NCBI RefSeq assembly: GCF_000346465.2
Contig: NC_034009.1
Coordinates: forward strand, 23,800,225-23,864,224
Direction of reading: 5' to 3'
DNA length: 64,000 bases
Origin: Prunus persica
Lineage: Eukaryota > Streptophyta > Magnoliopsida > Rosales > Rosaceae
The notes beneath the pieces were generated by a model that searched no databases, was not told the origin of the DNA, and saw only the letters and a list, made by a program, of their open reading frames with translations. Below are positions 1 to 9,893 of this stretch, piece after piece; position 1 is the stretch's first letter; every line of letters starts with the position of its first letter. The translations under genes and the position numbers were made by a program.

Positions 1-698
1 AAGGAACACAAGGTAGCCAGCTTATTTCTTCCTCTGCGAAAACCTGCTTCCGATAAAAATGGTGGCTGTCCAAGACCCTTAACCCTTCTCCTATTTTGCT
101 TTTTCATTTTTGGTCTGGTTAGGTTAGGTATTGTTCAACTTATAAAGTCCAAATGCTTAGAACATCACCGTCATAGCAAAGGACATAATTACCCACCTCA
201 TCAAAGGCTTCATCATTTTTTTTTTATTAATTTGAAGAATTTTGATACTCATTCTCTCATGCACGCCTGCGTTATAATAATTATTGATTAATATAACTAT
301 CAATCGATCACGTACACGTGACAATTATTCACATTGGCCGGAGCTCTGCACCCAAATATACAGAAAGAATTGTGTTATTTATTTATTTATTTATATAATG
401 TAATCCATCAAAAAATGACTTTGATAGTACATATTTGGAAGCTTCGATCAGCAAACGAACAAATTGAGGAGGAGTTTAAAATAAAATATAGAGCTTGAAG
501 AAGGGTATGTCCAAACCGAATAACATAATAAAATTGAAAGGTGAAAGGTGAAAGGTGAAAGGTGAAAGACAAAAGACAAAAGACAAAAGACAGGACAAGT
601 TTCAATATCGATACCCACCTAATTTACAAAAACAAAATTAATTAATTAATAGTAAAACATACTTTGGTCACTCTCAACAAAGCTCCCTTTCAATTCAT
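1..698. other. Intergenic, no gene seen
   Basis: AT-rich sequence with no open frame resembling a protein family and no RNA gene that I can recognise. The only structure is a short heptamer array listed separately. Confidence 0.6.
541..589. repeat. Heptamer microsatellite
   Basis: Four copies of GTGAAAG followed directly by three copies of ACAAAAG, so one 7-bp array changes its unit half way. Probably replication slippage; no function implied. Confidence 0.85.
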
Positions 699-701
699 TA
701 A

Positions 702-1874
702 GAGCAACTCCACCCATTTGCCCTTAGCCATGGCAAGGGGGGAGCTAGGGCAGCCACTATTCACGTGAATAGTGGTTGCCCTTGCAAATAGTATTTTGAG
801 TTTCCACCCATTGCCATGGCTAAGGGCAATTACTATTCATTTTTTTGTTTTTTCACAACTTTTTTTTACTTAAATAATTAATTTGGATAATATTTTCGGA
901 TAAGATTTTTGGGTTCCTACGTGTCAATACTATTCATATCGGATAAGATTTTATTTTATTAGTTGTATTGGTTGGTATTCATTAAAAAAAAATGAGGATT
1001 TGGTGTTAAAAGTGAAGAGTATTGGTTGGTATTTATAGACACGGGCGGACCCATAATTTTTTTAGCGGAGGTGCAATATTGGCTAAGTATGAAAAATGGT
1101 TTTTCGGAATAATTATTTTCTCAAGATAATTTTTGGCGGCTTTTATTCCTTACACATCAAATAAGAAAACTTGATTTTATGGGATTTTAATATGAAGTAT
1201 ATATTGACTTAATGAGCCATCATTTTTAGCCTAAATCGTATTTTGCACTAAAACCGATTTTTCATATTTTGATTTGGTGGGAATTTGATTTTCTAGTATT
1301 TTTATTTGAATCCAAATGGGGGGTACTTCCTTATTTACATTGTAAACTTAAGTAAATGGAGTAATATAAAAATAAATTAAAGTAAAAGGACAAAGACATT
1401 TACTTAAATGTTGAAAATGGAAATAAGGTATAGAGGAAAATGTTGAATAAAGAGTGAATAATACTAGAAGTATAATGAAATGTATGAGGATTGGTGTTGA
1501 AAGTGAAGGGTATTTATAGGTATTTATAGAAAAAAAATATCAGAATTTTTTAGAATTTTTTAAAAAAATTTACGATTTTTTTTCATATTTTTATTGCCCA
1601 AAAAAGCCTCAGCCGTTGGATTAATTTGGAGAAGCAGATCGGAAGGCTGGGGAGGCGACACGTGGCAGCGCACTTTGGACCTGGCGCACTGACGTCAGCG
1701 TGACGCGAGGCTGACGTCAGCAACACGCGAGTTGGACCTCGGGCTGGTCTCGCCTTCGGGCTGGCCCGAGTTGGTGGGTCCCACACCACCCCCGGGCCTG
1801 GGCTGTACGCTGGAGCGACTTTTTTTTTTTTTCCTGCCCTCGCCTCGGGCTGGGCTCCCTCGCTGGAGCTGCTC
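702..1874. mobile_element. Harbinger-like TIR element
   Basis: The left end GAGCAACTCCACCC and the inverted right end GAGCAGCTCCAGC form imperfect terminal inverted repeats. Both ends are flanked by TAA (699-701 and 1875-1877). A 3-bp T-A-A duplication with such ends is typical of PIF/Harbinger-type non-autonomous elements. No transposase frame is present. The right third is GC-rich (about 1600-1870) with repeated GACGTCAGC motifs. A truncated hAT-like element is nested at about 1040-1430. Superfamily assignment is inference from TSD length and TIR style. Confidence 0.6.
1040..1430 (-). mobile_element. Truncated hAT-like element, copy 1
   Basis: This is the reverse complement of the element at 2909-3461 over about 390 bp, with scattered substitutions. 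It starts at the GGGCGGACCCAT end and loses similarity at about 1430, so the other end is missing. It lies inside the Harbinger-like element 702-1874 and is therefore younger than that insertion. Confidence 0.7.
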
Positions 1875-1877
1875 TAA

Positions 1878-2908
1878 CAAACAAACTAGGTGTCAGAGAT
1901 TACGGCATCCCACCCGCCCAGAAAAGAATCAGCTTATTACAAACACACAGAGAGAGAGAGAGAGAGAGAGAATAAAGGGTTAAAGCTGTCTATGAAGCAT
2001 CTCTAAACCCTACTTAATTATTAATCTCATGATCAAGAGAAAGTAATTTGTGTTAATTACGTTATAATATTATATAGCTGTTTCGTTCTTGCAAGCCATG
2101 TTAGGATAGGATGCTGCCTGCTGGCGGCCACCGCCGAGGACTATCCCACGCCGCGTGTTACGGACGGTCGGATTGTCATTGTTGGGACCTACAAAGTTCT
2201 TAAGGGCTCTGATCCAAAGAAATTTGGCATGTGTTGGTTTAAGTGTTTTAAAACACTGCACTAATCAAATAGATTAGAATAATTAATTGAGATTATTGTT
2301 GGAGGTGGACCAACCAGTCCATTTAGTGTGTCTCTGTGTGATAGGGATGTGTCCACATGCTCGCTCGACGGTGGGAATTTGCCAAATTTTATTGCTTCCC
2401 AACCTAACATCTCATCAGACCAAGAATAAATTGGAACTGAAAAGGTACAGGTTTAATTAAGCATGGAAGTTTGGACAAAATGAGGATATGCATGCAAAAA
2501 TTAAGTGCGTTTTACATGAAGAGATTATTATTGTGTGGTACTGATACTCCATCAATTTTTTAATATATTATAAAAGTAACAGTCTAAATTATTATTTTAA
2601 ATTCATTTAATATACAGTGATTTTAATTTATATACAAAATAACGGACTCATTGCCATGACCAACTTACTTAATATATATCTACAAACTATAACATATTAA
2701 AACAATGAGCAATGAAGTGGTATAGTTGTTTATCCTTATTTTTTGATGACGAGCGAATGCAATAACATCCTACCTAGTTATAGGCCAGAGTTAATCTAAC
2801 AATAAAAAGGAATTGGATTCCAAAATTACTTGAGTTTGAGAATTCGAGCACTAGATGATTGTAACCTTTAATTAAACTTGAGAAAGCAAGTAGTATTATT
2901 GATTATAG
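1878..2908. other. Intergenic, no gene seen
   Basis: Contains a (GA)n microsatellite at about 1949-1971. I see no coding or RNA gene; short frames here have no recognisable domains. Confidence 0.55.
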
Positions 2909-3461
2909 CAGTGGCGGATCCATTAAGGCGCATTGTAGGTGCTTCAAATTGTCCATTTGCTCAACTAGTGTACAGATTATCTTATTTACAGATGTGCAGC
3001 TGCACCTCCCATCGCCGGAAAAATCATTATAGGTGCTTCAAATTGCCCATTTGCTCAACTGGTTTACAGATTACCTTATTTTCATTTTCAATATTTAAGT
3101 AAATGTCTTTGTCCTTTTACTTTCATTTATTTTATATTACTCCATTTACTTAAGTTTACAATGTAAATAAAGAAGTATCATCCATTTAGATTCAAATAAA
3201 AATACTAGAAAATCAAATTCCCACCAAATCAAAATATGAAAAATCGGTTTTAGTGTAAAATACGATTTAGGCTAAAAATAATGGTTCATTAAGTCAATAT
3301 ATACTTTATACTAAAATCTCATAAAATCAAGTTTTTTTATTTGATGTGTAAGGAATAAAAGTCGCCAAAAATTATCTTAAGAAAATGATTATTCCGAAAA
3401 ACCATTTTTTATACTTATTCAATATTACACATCCGTTAAAAAATTTATGGATCCGCCAATG
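2909..3461 (+). mobile_element. Non-autonomous hAT-like element, copy 2
   Basis: The left end CAGTGGCGGATCCAT and the inverted right end CATTGGCGGATCCAT are terminal inverted repeats. They are flanked by 8-bp near-identical duplications, GATTATAG (2901-2908) and AATTATAG (3462-3469). An 8-bp TSD and a CAGNGGCGGA-type end fit the hAT superfamily. The element is 553 bp long with no transposase. An internal phrase (AGGTGCTTCAAATTG and following bases) is tandemly repeated at about 2937 and 3031. Confidence 0.75.
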
Positions 3462-3469
3462 AATTATAG

Positions 3470-5239
3470 CATTAATTATGATCTCAGAAACAAAACTATT
3501 TCAGAACAATAAAAAGCACATTTAGGGACAATGTGGATTATTGCTGATTAAATTTATTACTTCGGTGAGTAGTGCTGAAACATTGTTGGAGGAATCGATG
3601 GCTTGGCACTTATTAATGTTCCAATAATTCTCTGGAATATTCAGAAACATTTTTGAAAGAATAGAACATTATTGTCCTAACTGGTACATCACAAATTATG
3701 CTGCTACATTTCGACCGAAAAAGGAAAATTTATGCAGCTCCATGCCATCAATTTCAACTCAGGCAGGCCAGGCAAGTACTTCAATTGCAAATAATTTAAT
3801 TGTATATTTCCCTAAAATACAAGAAGCAATAAAAAATGAGAGAACTTTTTCCAGGCTCCAGCAATATGTGTCTTCAATTTGCATTGGGAATTAATTTAGT
3901 AAAAAACAAAACCCTAACTTTTAGAATGGAGTGTTTGGAGATGCATGCATATAGTAGTGGCTGTGCTGTGGGTATGGGGGTCCAACAAGCAGAAGCTGGT
4001 CACAATCACCAGCAGGCTTGCAAAATGGTTGCTTCAATCATTGTAGTTTTAGCACAAAAGATAATTTATATACATCATTACCCACCAGTTTAAATGATCA
4101 TATTTTCATTTCAGTTTTATCTAACGAATGTGTATAGAAATCATTTGCGCATTTTATTTTTTGAGTACAAGCAATAGTCTAAATCATATAAGAGAGGGTT
4201 TCTCACACACACTCGCGCACACAACTAAAATGTTATGAGAATTCGAACTTGAGACCTCCTGGATATTATTATTCTTTATAATAAGACATTCTTAAGGTAA
4301 AAAAATTCTGCAAAAGATACGTGCAGTATATGGAATATGATGAAAACCTACCAACCGTGTACACGTGGAATCAATGTTAAAATCCAACGGCAGCTTGATG
4401 GGTCTTGATGGATCCTATCCTAGTAATTTCTCTGTATCAGCAGAAGTGGCGAGAGCAAAACTTTCCATCTCATCGCCCAAATTGCTGAGTCTCATCATTG
4501 ACGACAATAGCAATCATCTGCAGTAAAAATCCTCAAATTTGGAAGGCCAATATGCAACTGCCTGTCACAATATTGGAAATAGGATAAAGTTAATTTGACT
4601 CATTTTCAACATTATTTTAGGGTCCAAAATATTGCACAAGCTTCCTCCAGATGTTCATAACTTTAATGTTAGATAAACTTCACAATCATCAACTTTGTTG
4701 TAACTTTTCTTCTTCTTCTTTCTTTCTTTGAAAACAAAGCATTAATAAATTTTTAATTTTTTGTCCTTGAAACTTGTTGGATTTCTTAGGTACAAGACCC
4801 TAAAGCCCATAACTTATGATTTGTGTCCTCATTAAAGGGTCCACTTTTCCCCCAAACCAAAATTTGGCCATCAAGTTGGGCCTATTATTATCTCATAGCT
4901 TACACGACCCAATAAATTATAAACTACTTCTGGTTGAGGGGTCGAAACATCATAATCAAAGTTTTGGGTTATGGGTTATGGAGTAGACAATCTTGTTTTT
5001 AGCTACTTCTATTGTTTAATTTTTTTTTTTTAAAAACATGGGCTTTAGCCTAGTTAGAGCATATGTGCTCCTTATTCTGCATTAGTAGTTTCGTTTTTGT
5101 TTTTTATCGCAATCTTTTTTTGTAATTTAGATTAGGTTAAAGTAAAATATCACTTGTATAATAATAATAATAATAATAATTTTATCCCTAAATACTAATA
5201 CTAATAGTGGTTATGCAAGTATAGGGTTGTTTTATATTC
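3470..5239. other. Intergenic, SINE relic only
   Basis: No gene seen. It holds the SINE-like relic at about 4140-4275 and an (ATA)n run at about 5158-5180. The short frame at 3836-4093 shows no domain and no plausible exon context. Confidence 0.5.
4140..4275 (-). mobile_element. SINE-like relic
   Basis: On the minus strand a B-box-like AAGTTCGAATTCTC is followed by a GTGTGTG-rich body and a tail (CTCTTATATGATTTAGAC). The tail resembles the tails of the copies near 21240 and 22230, where complete A and B boxes can be seen. Read as a tRNA-derived SINE fragment; boundaries are approximate. Confidence 0.45.
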
Positions 5240-5979
5240 GGCTTTTTACCATAAAATGTCACTGACATTTGCGAAACTATCAGATTGCATTCTCAAAGTT
5301 TTTTTGTATCTTTAGTAAAAAAAACTGTTAAATCCAGGGATATAATCGTTAAATCAATCCCCTTTGACCTCTTCAATGCCTCATCAACTCACAGTTTTAG
5401 TGACGAAAAATCCGAAGAACACCATCCCAGAAAATGTTTAGCCACGAAAAATCTGATGAACATCCGTCGCTAAAAACCTTTGGTGACGAAAAAACTTCGA
5501 ATTTCTGGGCAAAATAGCAGCTGAGTTTTTTGGGTTTTAGATCCTTTTTTGAGCTTCAAATCGTCCTATGACATTAGAATGTAAAACAATTTCATAGAAC
5601 TGATGTATAAATTAAATAAATAAACCGCAATACATCATATGATCATATGCAGGGGCACGCAGCAAGATGATTTCCTTCAGGCGAGGAGGAACCAGCTGGA
5701 CCTTACTCTGGAACCATTATATTCATGCAACCTCTGATGCTTTGCTGCTTGATCATCAATCAGTACAAAAAGAACAAAACAAAACTACATATGTTGGTTT
5801 GGTTGTGTACTAAATTTCTGGTTTCTTGGTAAATTTGAAGATAGACATTGCTAAGGTATGTGATCGCAATCCAATCATTGACAGACTGATTATCAAACAC
5901 AGCCAATGAGGATTTGAACTTTGAAAAACGTGTTCTATTCTGGCCTCACCGATCAACGGGGCCTCCTACTGCAGTCGGA

Positions 5980-6079
5980 NNNNNNNNNNNNNNNNNNNNN
6001 NNNNNNNNNNNNNNNNNNNNNNNNNNNNNNNNNNNNNNNNNNNNNNNNNNNNNNNNNNNNNNNNNNNNNNNNNNNNNNN
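5980..6079. other. Assembly gap, 100 N
   Basis: Exactly 100 unknown bases, the usual placeholder for a gap of unknown size. Frames that cross it are meaningless. Confidence 0.99.
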
Positions 6080-6379
6080 TGAGAGGCAGCATATCGTGAC
6101 TCAGCTTTCTCGATAATTCCCAATTTTGATCCTAGCATGCTTACACCGAGAATTAGCCCAAAGTCCCAAAATCCCAATGTGTGGCAAAGCAAGCTGCTCT
6201 GGAGGTGATGTGAGATCCTTACATTTTGAGGATGATTCTGCCAAAAATGGGAAACATCAGGAAGAAAAAGGTAACATATCTGAACCCTGACTTCTCTGTT
6301 TTTTTTATAACCATTAGGCGTCGTTGTTATTAATAAAACCGTCGTTTGAAATACATGCCACGGCGATTAAAAATAAACC

Positions 6380-6381
<2 letters not shown>

Positions 6382-6412
<31 letters not shown>
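6382..6412. repeat. Poly-C run, 31 C
   Basis: Thirty-one consecutive C followed by eight A. Such a run is rare in AT-rich plant DNA and is a weak point of the assembly; its true length may differ. Confidence 0.9.
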
Positions 6413-6414
<2 letters not shown>

Positions 6415-6894
6415 AAAAAAACCAGAAATCAGAAATTATTGAATGGTAAATAAAGTTAGGTTATGGAAAATGTTTGAATATAAGACACTGTGGTTATGCA
6501 CAAGAAAAGCAAATTGAAATATCATGTGAATAGAGTTCATATATAAGAGAAAGGTTATCAGTTAGAATAATATATATCATTGGATTTGACGATTATATCC
6601 TTGGATTTAACAGATGGACTATTTAAGAGCACCCATATTAACGTTAGGAACTATGAGTGATACAAAAAAACTTTAAGGATGCAATCTGATAGTTTCGCAA
6701 ACGTCATGGACATTTTGTGATAAAAGGCCTTTATATTAAGTTCAGCACACGTTAATTTTTGGTGTTTGTGCTAAACTCAAAAAATTATATGTCAATTTCA
6801 TAAAACATAATTTCATTTCGTAGAAAATCAAACATCTCATGGTTTTACAGATTCAACTAACTAGCTCTTTGGCACACGCTCACGCATTTACCAA

Positions 6895-7140
6895 TTGATT
6901 TTATTTTTTATTTTCTTTTTAGAATTAAGAAAATATAATATGGGTAGTTATGTTCCATAAAAGTATGATATATTATCTAATTTTGTTTTTAATTTTAATT
7001 TTTTTTAATGTAAAAAATGTAAATTTACCATATTATCCTTATTTAATTAATAATTTTAATTCTTAATGTTTGAATTAACTAAAAATATTTTCAAATATTT
7101 TGAATATTTCTTAATTCTCTACCTTTTACTTTATATATAT
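6895..7140 (+). repeat. Dispersed repeat, copy A
   Basis: About 245 bp similar to 40185-40425 in the same orientation. Shared blocks include TTACCATATTATCC, TTTAATTAATAATTT and TTCTTAATGTTTG, ending in CTTTATATA. It is AT-rich and non-coding. Copy B abuts a foldback element, copy A does not, so it is probably part of an older unclassified transposon family. Confidence 0.6.
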
Positions 7141-7536
7141 AAATAAGCACTCTCCAAGCAACGTCCGTTTCACTGTAACGTGGATGTCACCTTACGAGTT
7201 TGGTTGCTTTTAGATTTTGGCATGTTGCCCCTTAACGTCCGTTACAACTATCACAAAAAGGAGAGGCTGTTGCCATGGGCCACGTGGCCGCCATGCCTCT
7301 TGTATTTTTATTATTTTGGGTCTTGGTTTTTCATTTTTAAGACATTGGACCATATCTCCATATCCCATTAGATTAGAGTTGCATTAAGAATAGAAGTTTT
7401 GGAGTGGCTAAACCCAAAGCAACGCTATGACCGCCAACTAAAGTACTCATTTTGACTTGCTTCAATTATCGTCTTATAAAGTTATTCTTTTTGAAGGGTA
7501 TGAAATTTCCATCTCAATTTGGTCTTCATAATAGCA

Positions 7537-7682
7537 GAAAAACTTATATAAAACGGGATAACACTGTTTTGTTATTTTTAACTAATTATAAATTGTCACG
7601 TAGAAAAATTATCACATGTGGCATATCGTGATTGGTCGGAAATAACAAAATAGTGCTATCTCCGTATCATGTAAGTGTTTCT
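7537..7682. mobile_element. MITE, about 146 bp
   Basis: The ends are inverted: GAAAAACTTATATAAAACGG on the left and, on the complementary strand from the right, GAGAAACACTTACATGATAC. Both continue into a shared block near ...CACT(G/A)TTTTGTTATTT. The centre is AT-rich and non-coding. TSD not resolved, so superfamily not assigned. Confidence 0.6.
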
Positions 7683-9000
7683 CAATACAATAGTAAGTCA
7701 AAATTTTATTTGTCTGTAATTTCCCATATTGCCCATTTTGTTTAACTCTAAACAATTTTAAAGTTAAATTATATTATATTAATTTAGAGTTGTTAATTAT
7801 CGCTTGTAAAAAAAAAAAAGTTTAATTATTTTTTCTTTACATTTCAACTAGGTATTATTGTTATTATTTTATTTTGTCAAAATTAAAATTTTTTTCCTTA
7901 TGAAAATTTAAAAAATTAATAATTAGCTCTTAATCTAGCAGGAATTCTCTTAAAGAAAACTTAACAATTAAAAAATCTTTTAATAAAATATGGAGAGTCT
8001 GAGGATGATGATATATAAAATGGGTCAACTAGAAAATTCATTTTCTTTTACATTTGTGATTAAACAATAATTATCGTCATTTGAACTCGTAACGTTTTCA
8101 ATAAAGTGAAGACATGGTGACACTAAATCAAATAGCCATTGACTTCAAAATTCACTGTTGAAAATTGATCAATGTCAAGTGAAAAATAAGAAATCAAGTG
8201 GGCGATTGTGTGTTAGTTTTTATACAATTAAAAGAGATAACTGAAAGTTGGAATATTATTGTGAAAAATCAAGAAATATAGAATATTCTGAGCATATGTT
8301 GTTTGGAAACAGTCAAGTAAAAGTTTTTTTTTTGTACATATTCGGTAATTTGACACTTTGTAAAAATTTTAACTCAACCTAAAATGTAATTTTTTTTTAT
8401 AGTAAATTATTCTAACTTAATTTAATCTACAAGAAGAAGAACTCAAACTTGAGTGAAAGGGGGTGGGCACACTGCCCTGACTAACTTGCCTAACCCACAT
8501 ATGCTATATTATATTTTTAAAAATAGACGGGCCAATATGATGATTAAAGTTTTAAACAAAAGTAAATAATGGTGAGGTCCACCGCGAGTAAATATTTATA
8601 TAATATTTAGCTAAAGTTTGATGTGATGTCAATTTGATATTAATTTTACTGCCTTAAATTCATATACAATTTGACTACTCAATTGAAATAAAATTTTCCT
8701 TTAATTGTTATCATCTAATTGTTCACATAGTAATTAGACACATCGGTTCAAGATGGTTTTGCACATATGTTTGTTTGTCTTTTATTAGAGATTTTAGAAT
8801 CATCGAATCTGTACATCAAATGATGTGTCAATACACGTATCAATACCTTACGAAATGTGTCAGTACACGTATCAATACCTTACTTCGTAAGTGGGACCCA
8901 AACGTAAACCAATCAAACACTGCCACATCATTTGCTGAATAAACACACAAATACACTCACCAAAAAAATTTCTACTCATTGCAAATTCAAGAGTTAAAAT
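7683..9000. other. Intergenic, no gene seen
   Basis: Very AT-rich upstream sequence of the J-domain gene. The only structure noted is a 32-bp tandem duplication at 8824-8883. Confidence 0.5.
8824..8883. repeat. 32-bp tandem duplication
   Basis: The unit starting TGTGTCAATACACGTATC is repeated once with a single A-to-G change before the second copy fades. It lies about 1.05 kb upstream of the J-domain start codon. Each unit contains ACACGTAT, which holds the ACGT core bound by bZIP factors; regulatory use is only a possibility. Confidence 0.75.
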
Positions 9001-9277
9001 TTAACCATGGTTAGGATGAGAAGTTGGGTTAGGTTAAGAATTAAGAATAAATACTTTGGAGAGGAAGGCACATGCCCTTGTGCTATTTTATAATTTGCTA
9101 TTTGGGATACCTGTCTAGGTTGTGAGAAGTTTTTTTGAGAAAGGGACCAGTTTTGGGGATTTTTAAGATTTGGGTTAGAAAGAGGGGCAAAAAAAAGAAA
9201 AAAACTGGTGAAGGAGGTCTGTCCATGGTGGCTCTCTGCGATTCAAATTCCTCAGCCAACACAGCTCATATAATAAG

Positions 9278-9855
9278 GTGAAGAAACTTATCTCTGAATC
9301 TAGGTTTTACTTAAATTTGGTGCTATTCATGTACTGATCACTGAATCTAGGGATTCATGTCCGACTTAAAATTATCAAAATCAGGGTCTTTCATTAAAAA
9401 AAAAATTTCGTTTTTTGGAGCTGAATTGTAACTGATTGCCCTAGATCCATGGATGAATTTCATTTCTCTGATTTTGGATATGCTTTTTACTCTCATTAAT
9501 TTTGCTTCTCTGTTAGTTTGTGCCGCATCTCTGCTTCAGCTAACCAGTTGAGTGGTCAACTTTAAGTTCAAGAGCTAGAAGAGATATGATTTTGAGAAAT
9601 GTATCTGAATGAATATTTTGGTTATATTGTGGTTGCGTGGTGGAAATGAGGGTCTAGAAAAGCATTTCTTTATTAATTTTATTTGACCCATTTCGTCTTA
9701 TCAATTCGTTTTGATAGACATCTTGTTGGTATGCATTTGTTGTTGGATGCTTATGCTTCCATGGAACTTTCATGACAATTTTCTAACTGAATTTATTCTT
9801 CTGAATGAACCATAAGGTGGCTGAATTGTTAGAGCAAGTGGGAGCATTATTTCAG
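9278..9855 (+). other. Probable 5'-UTR intron of the J-domain gene
   Basis: A donor AAG|GTGAAG at 9277/9278 follows a block (about 9160-9277) that is conserved in the decayed copy at 20136-20250. A strong acceptor TTATTTCAG ends at 9855, 38 bp before the ATG; a weaker ATAAG acceptor ends at 9816. Many plant genes of this family have a leader intron. If spliced this way, the upstream ATG at 9805 lies inside the intron and is not a uORF. Transcript data are needed to choose the acceptor. Confidence 0.5.
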
Positions 9856-9893
9856 CAGTCAGCGAACATCACACTGGAAGATAGTCTAGGAAT

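Larger units (their letters stand above)
5240..6729. mobile_element. Mutator-like TIR element with gap
   Basis: Long terminal inverted repeats of about 75 bp: both ends, read inward, carry a GGC-TTTTA start, then AAAATGTC, then TTTGCGAAACTATCAGATTG and an AAAGTTTTTTTGTATC block. Flanking 9-mers TTTATATTC (5231-5239) and TTTATATTA (6730-6738) match at 8 of 9 positions, as expected for a MULE-type 9-bp TSD. No transposase can be read, but 100 N lie inside (5980-6079), so the length is uncertain. The interior around 5640-6280 is less AT-rich than the ends and could be captured host sequence. Confidence 0.7.

Noticed and set aside
1583..1983. GC-rich frames on both strands
   Set aside because: They lie in the GC-rich end of a Harbinger-like element; overlapping frames on both strands with no domain.
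5914..6192. Frames running through the N gap
   Set aside because: A third or more of each would be unknown residues; nothing can be claimed.
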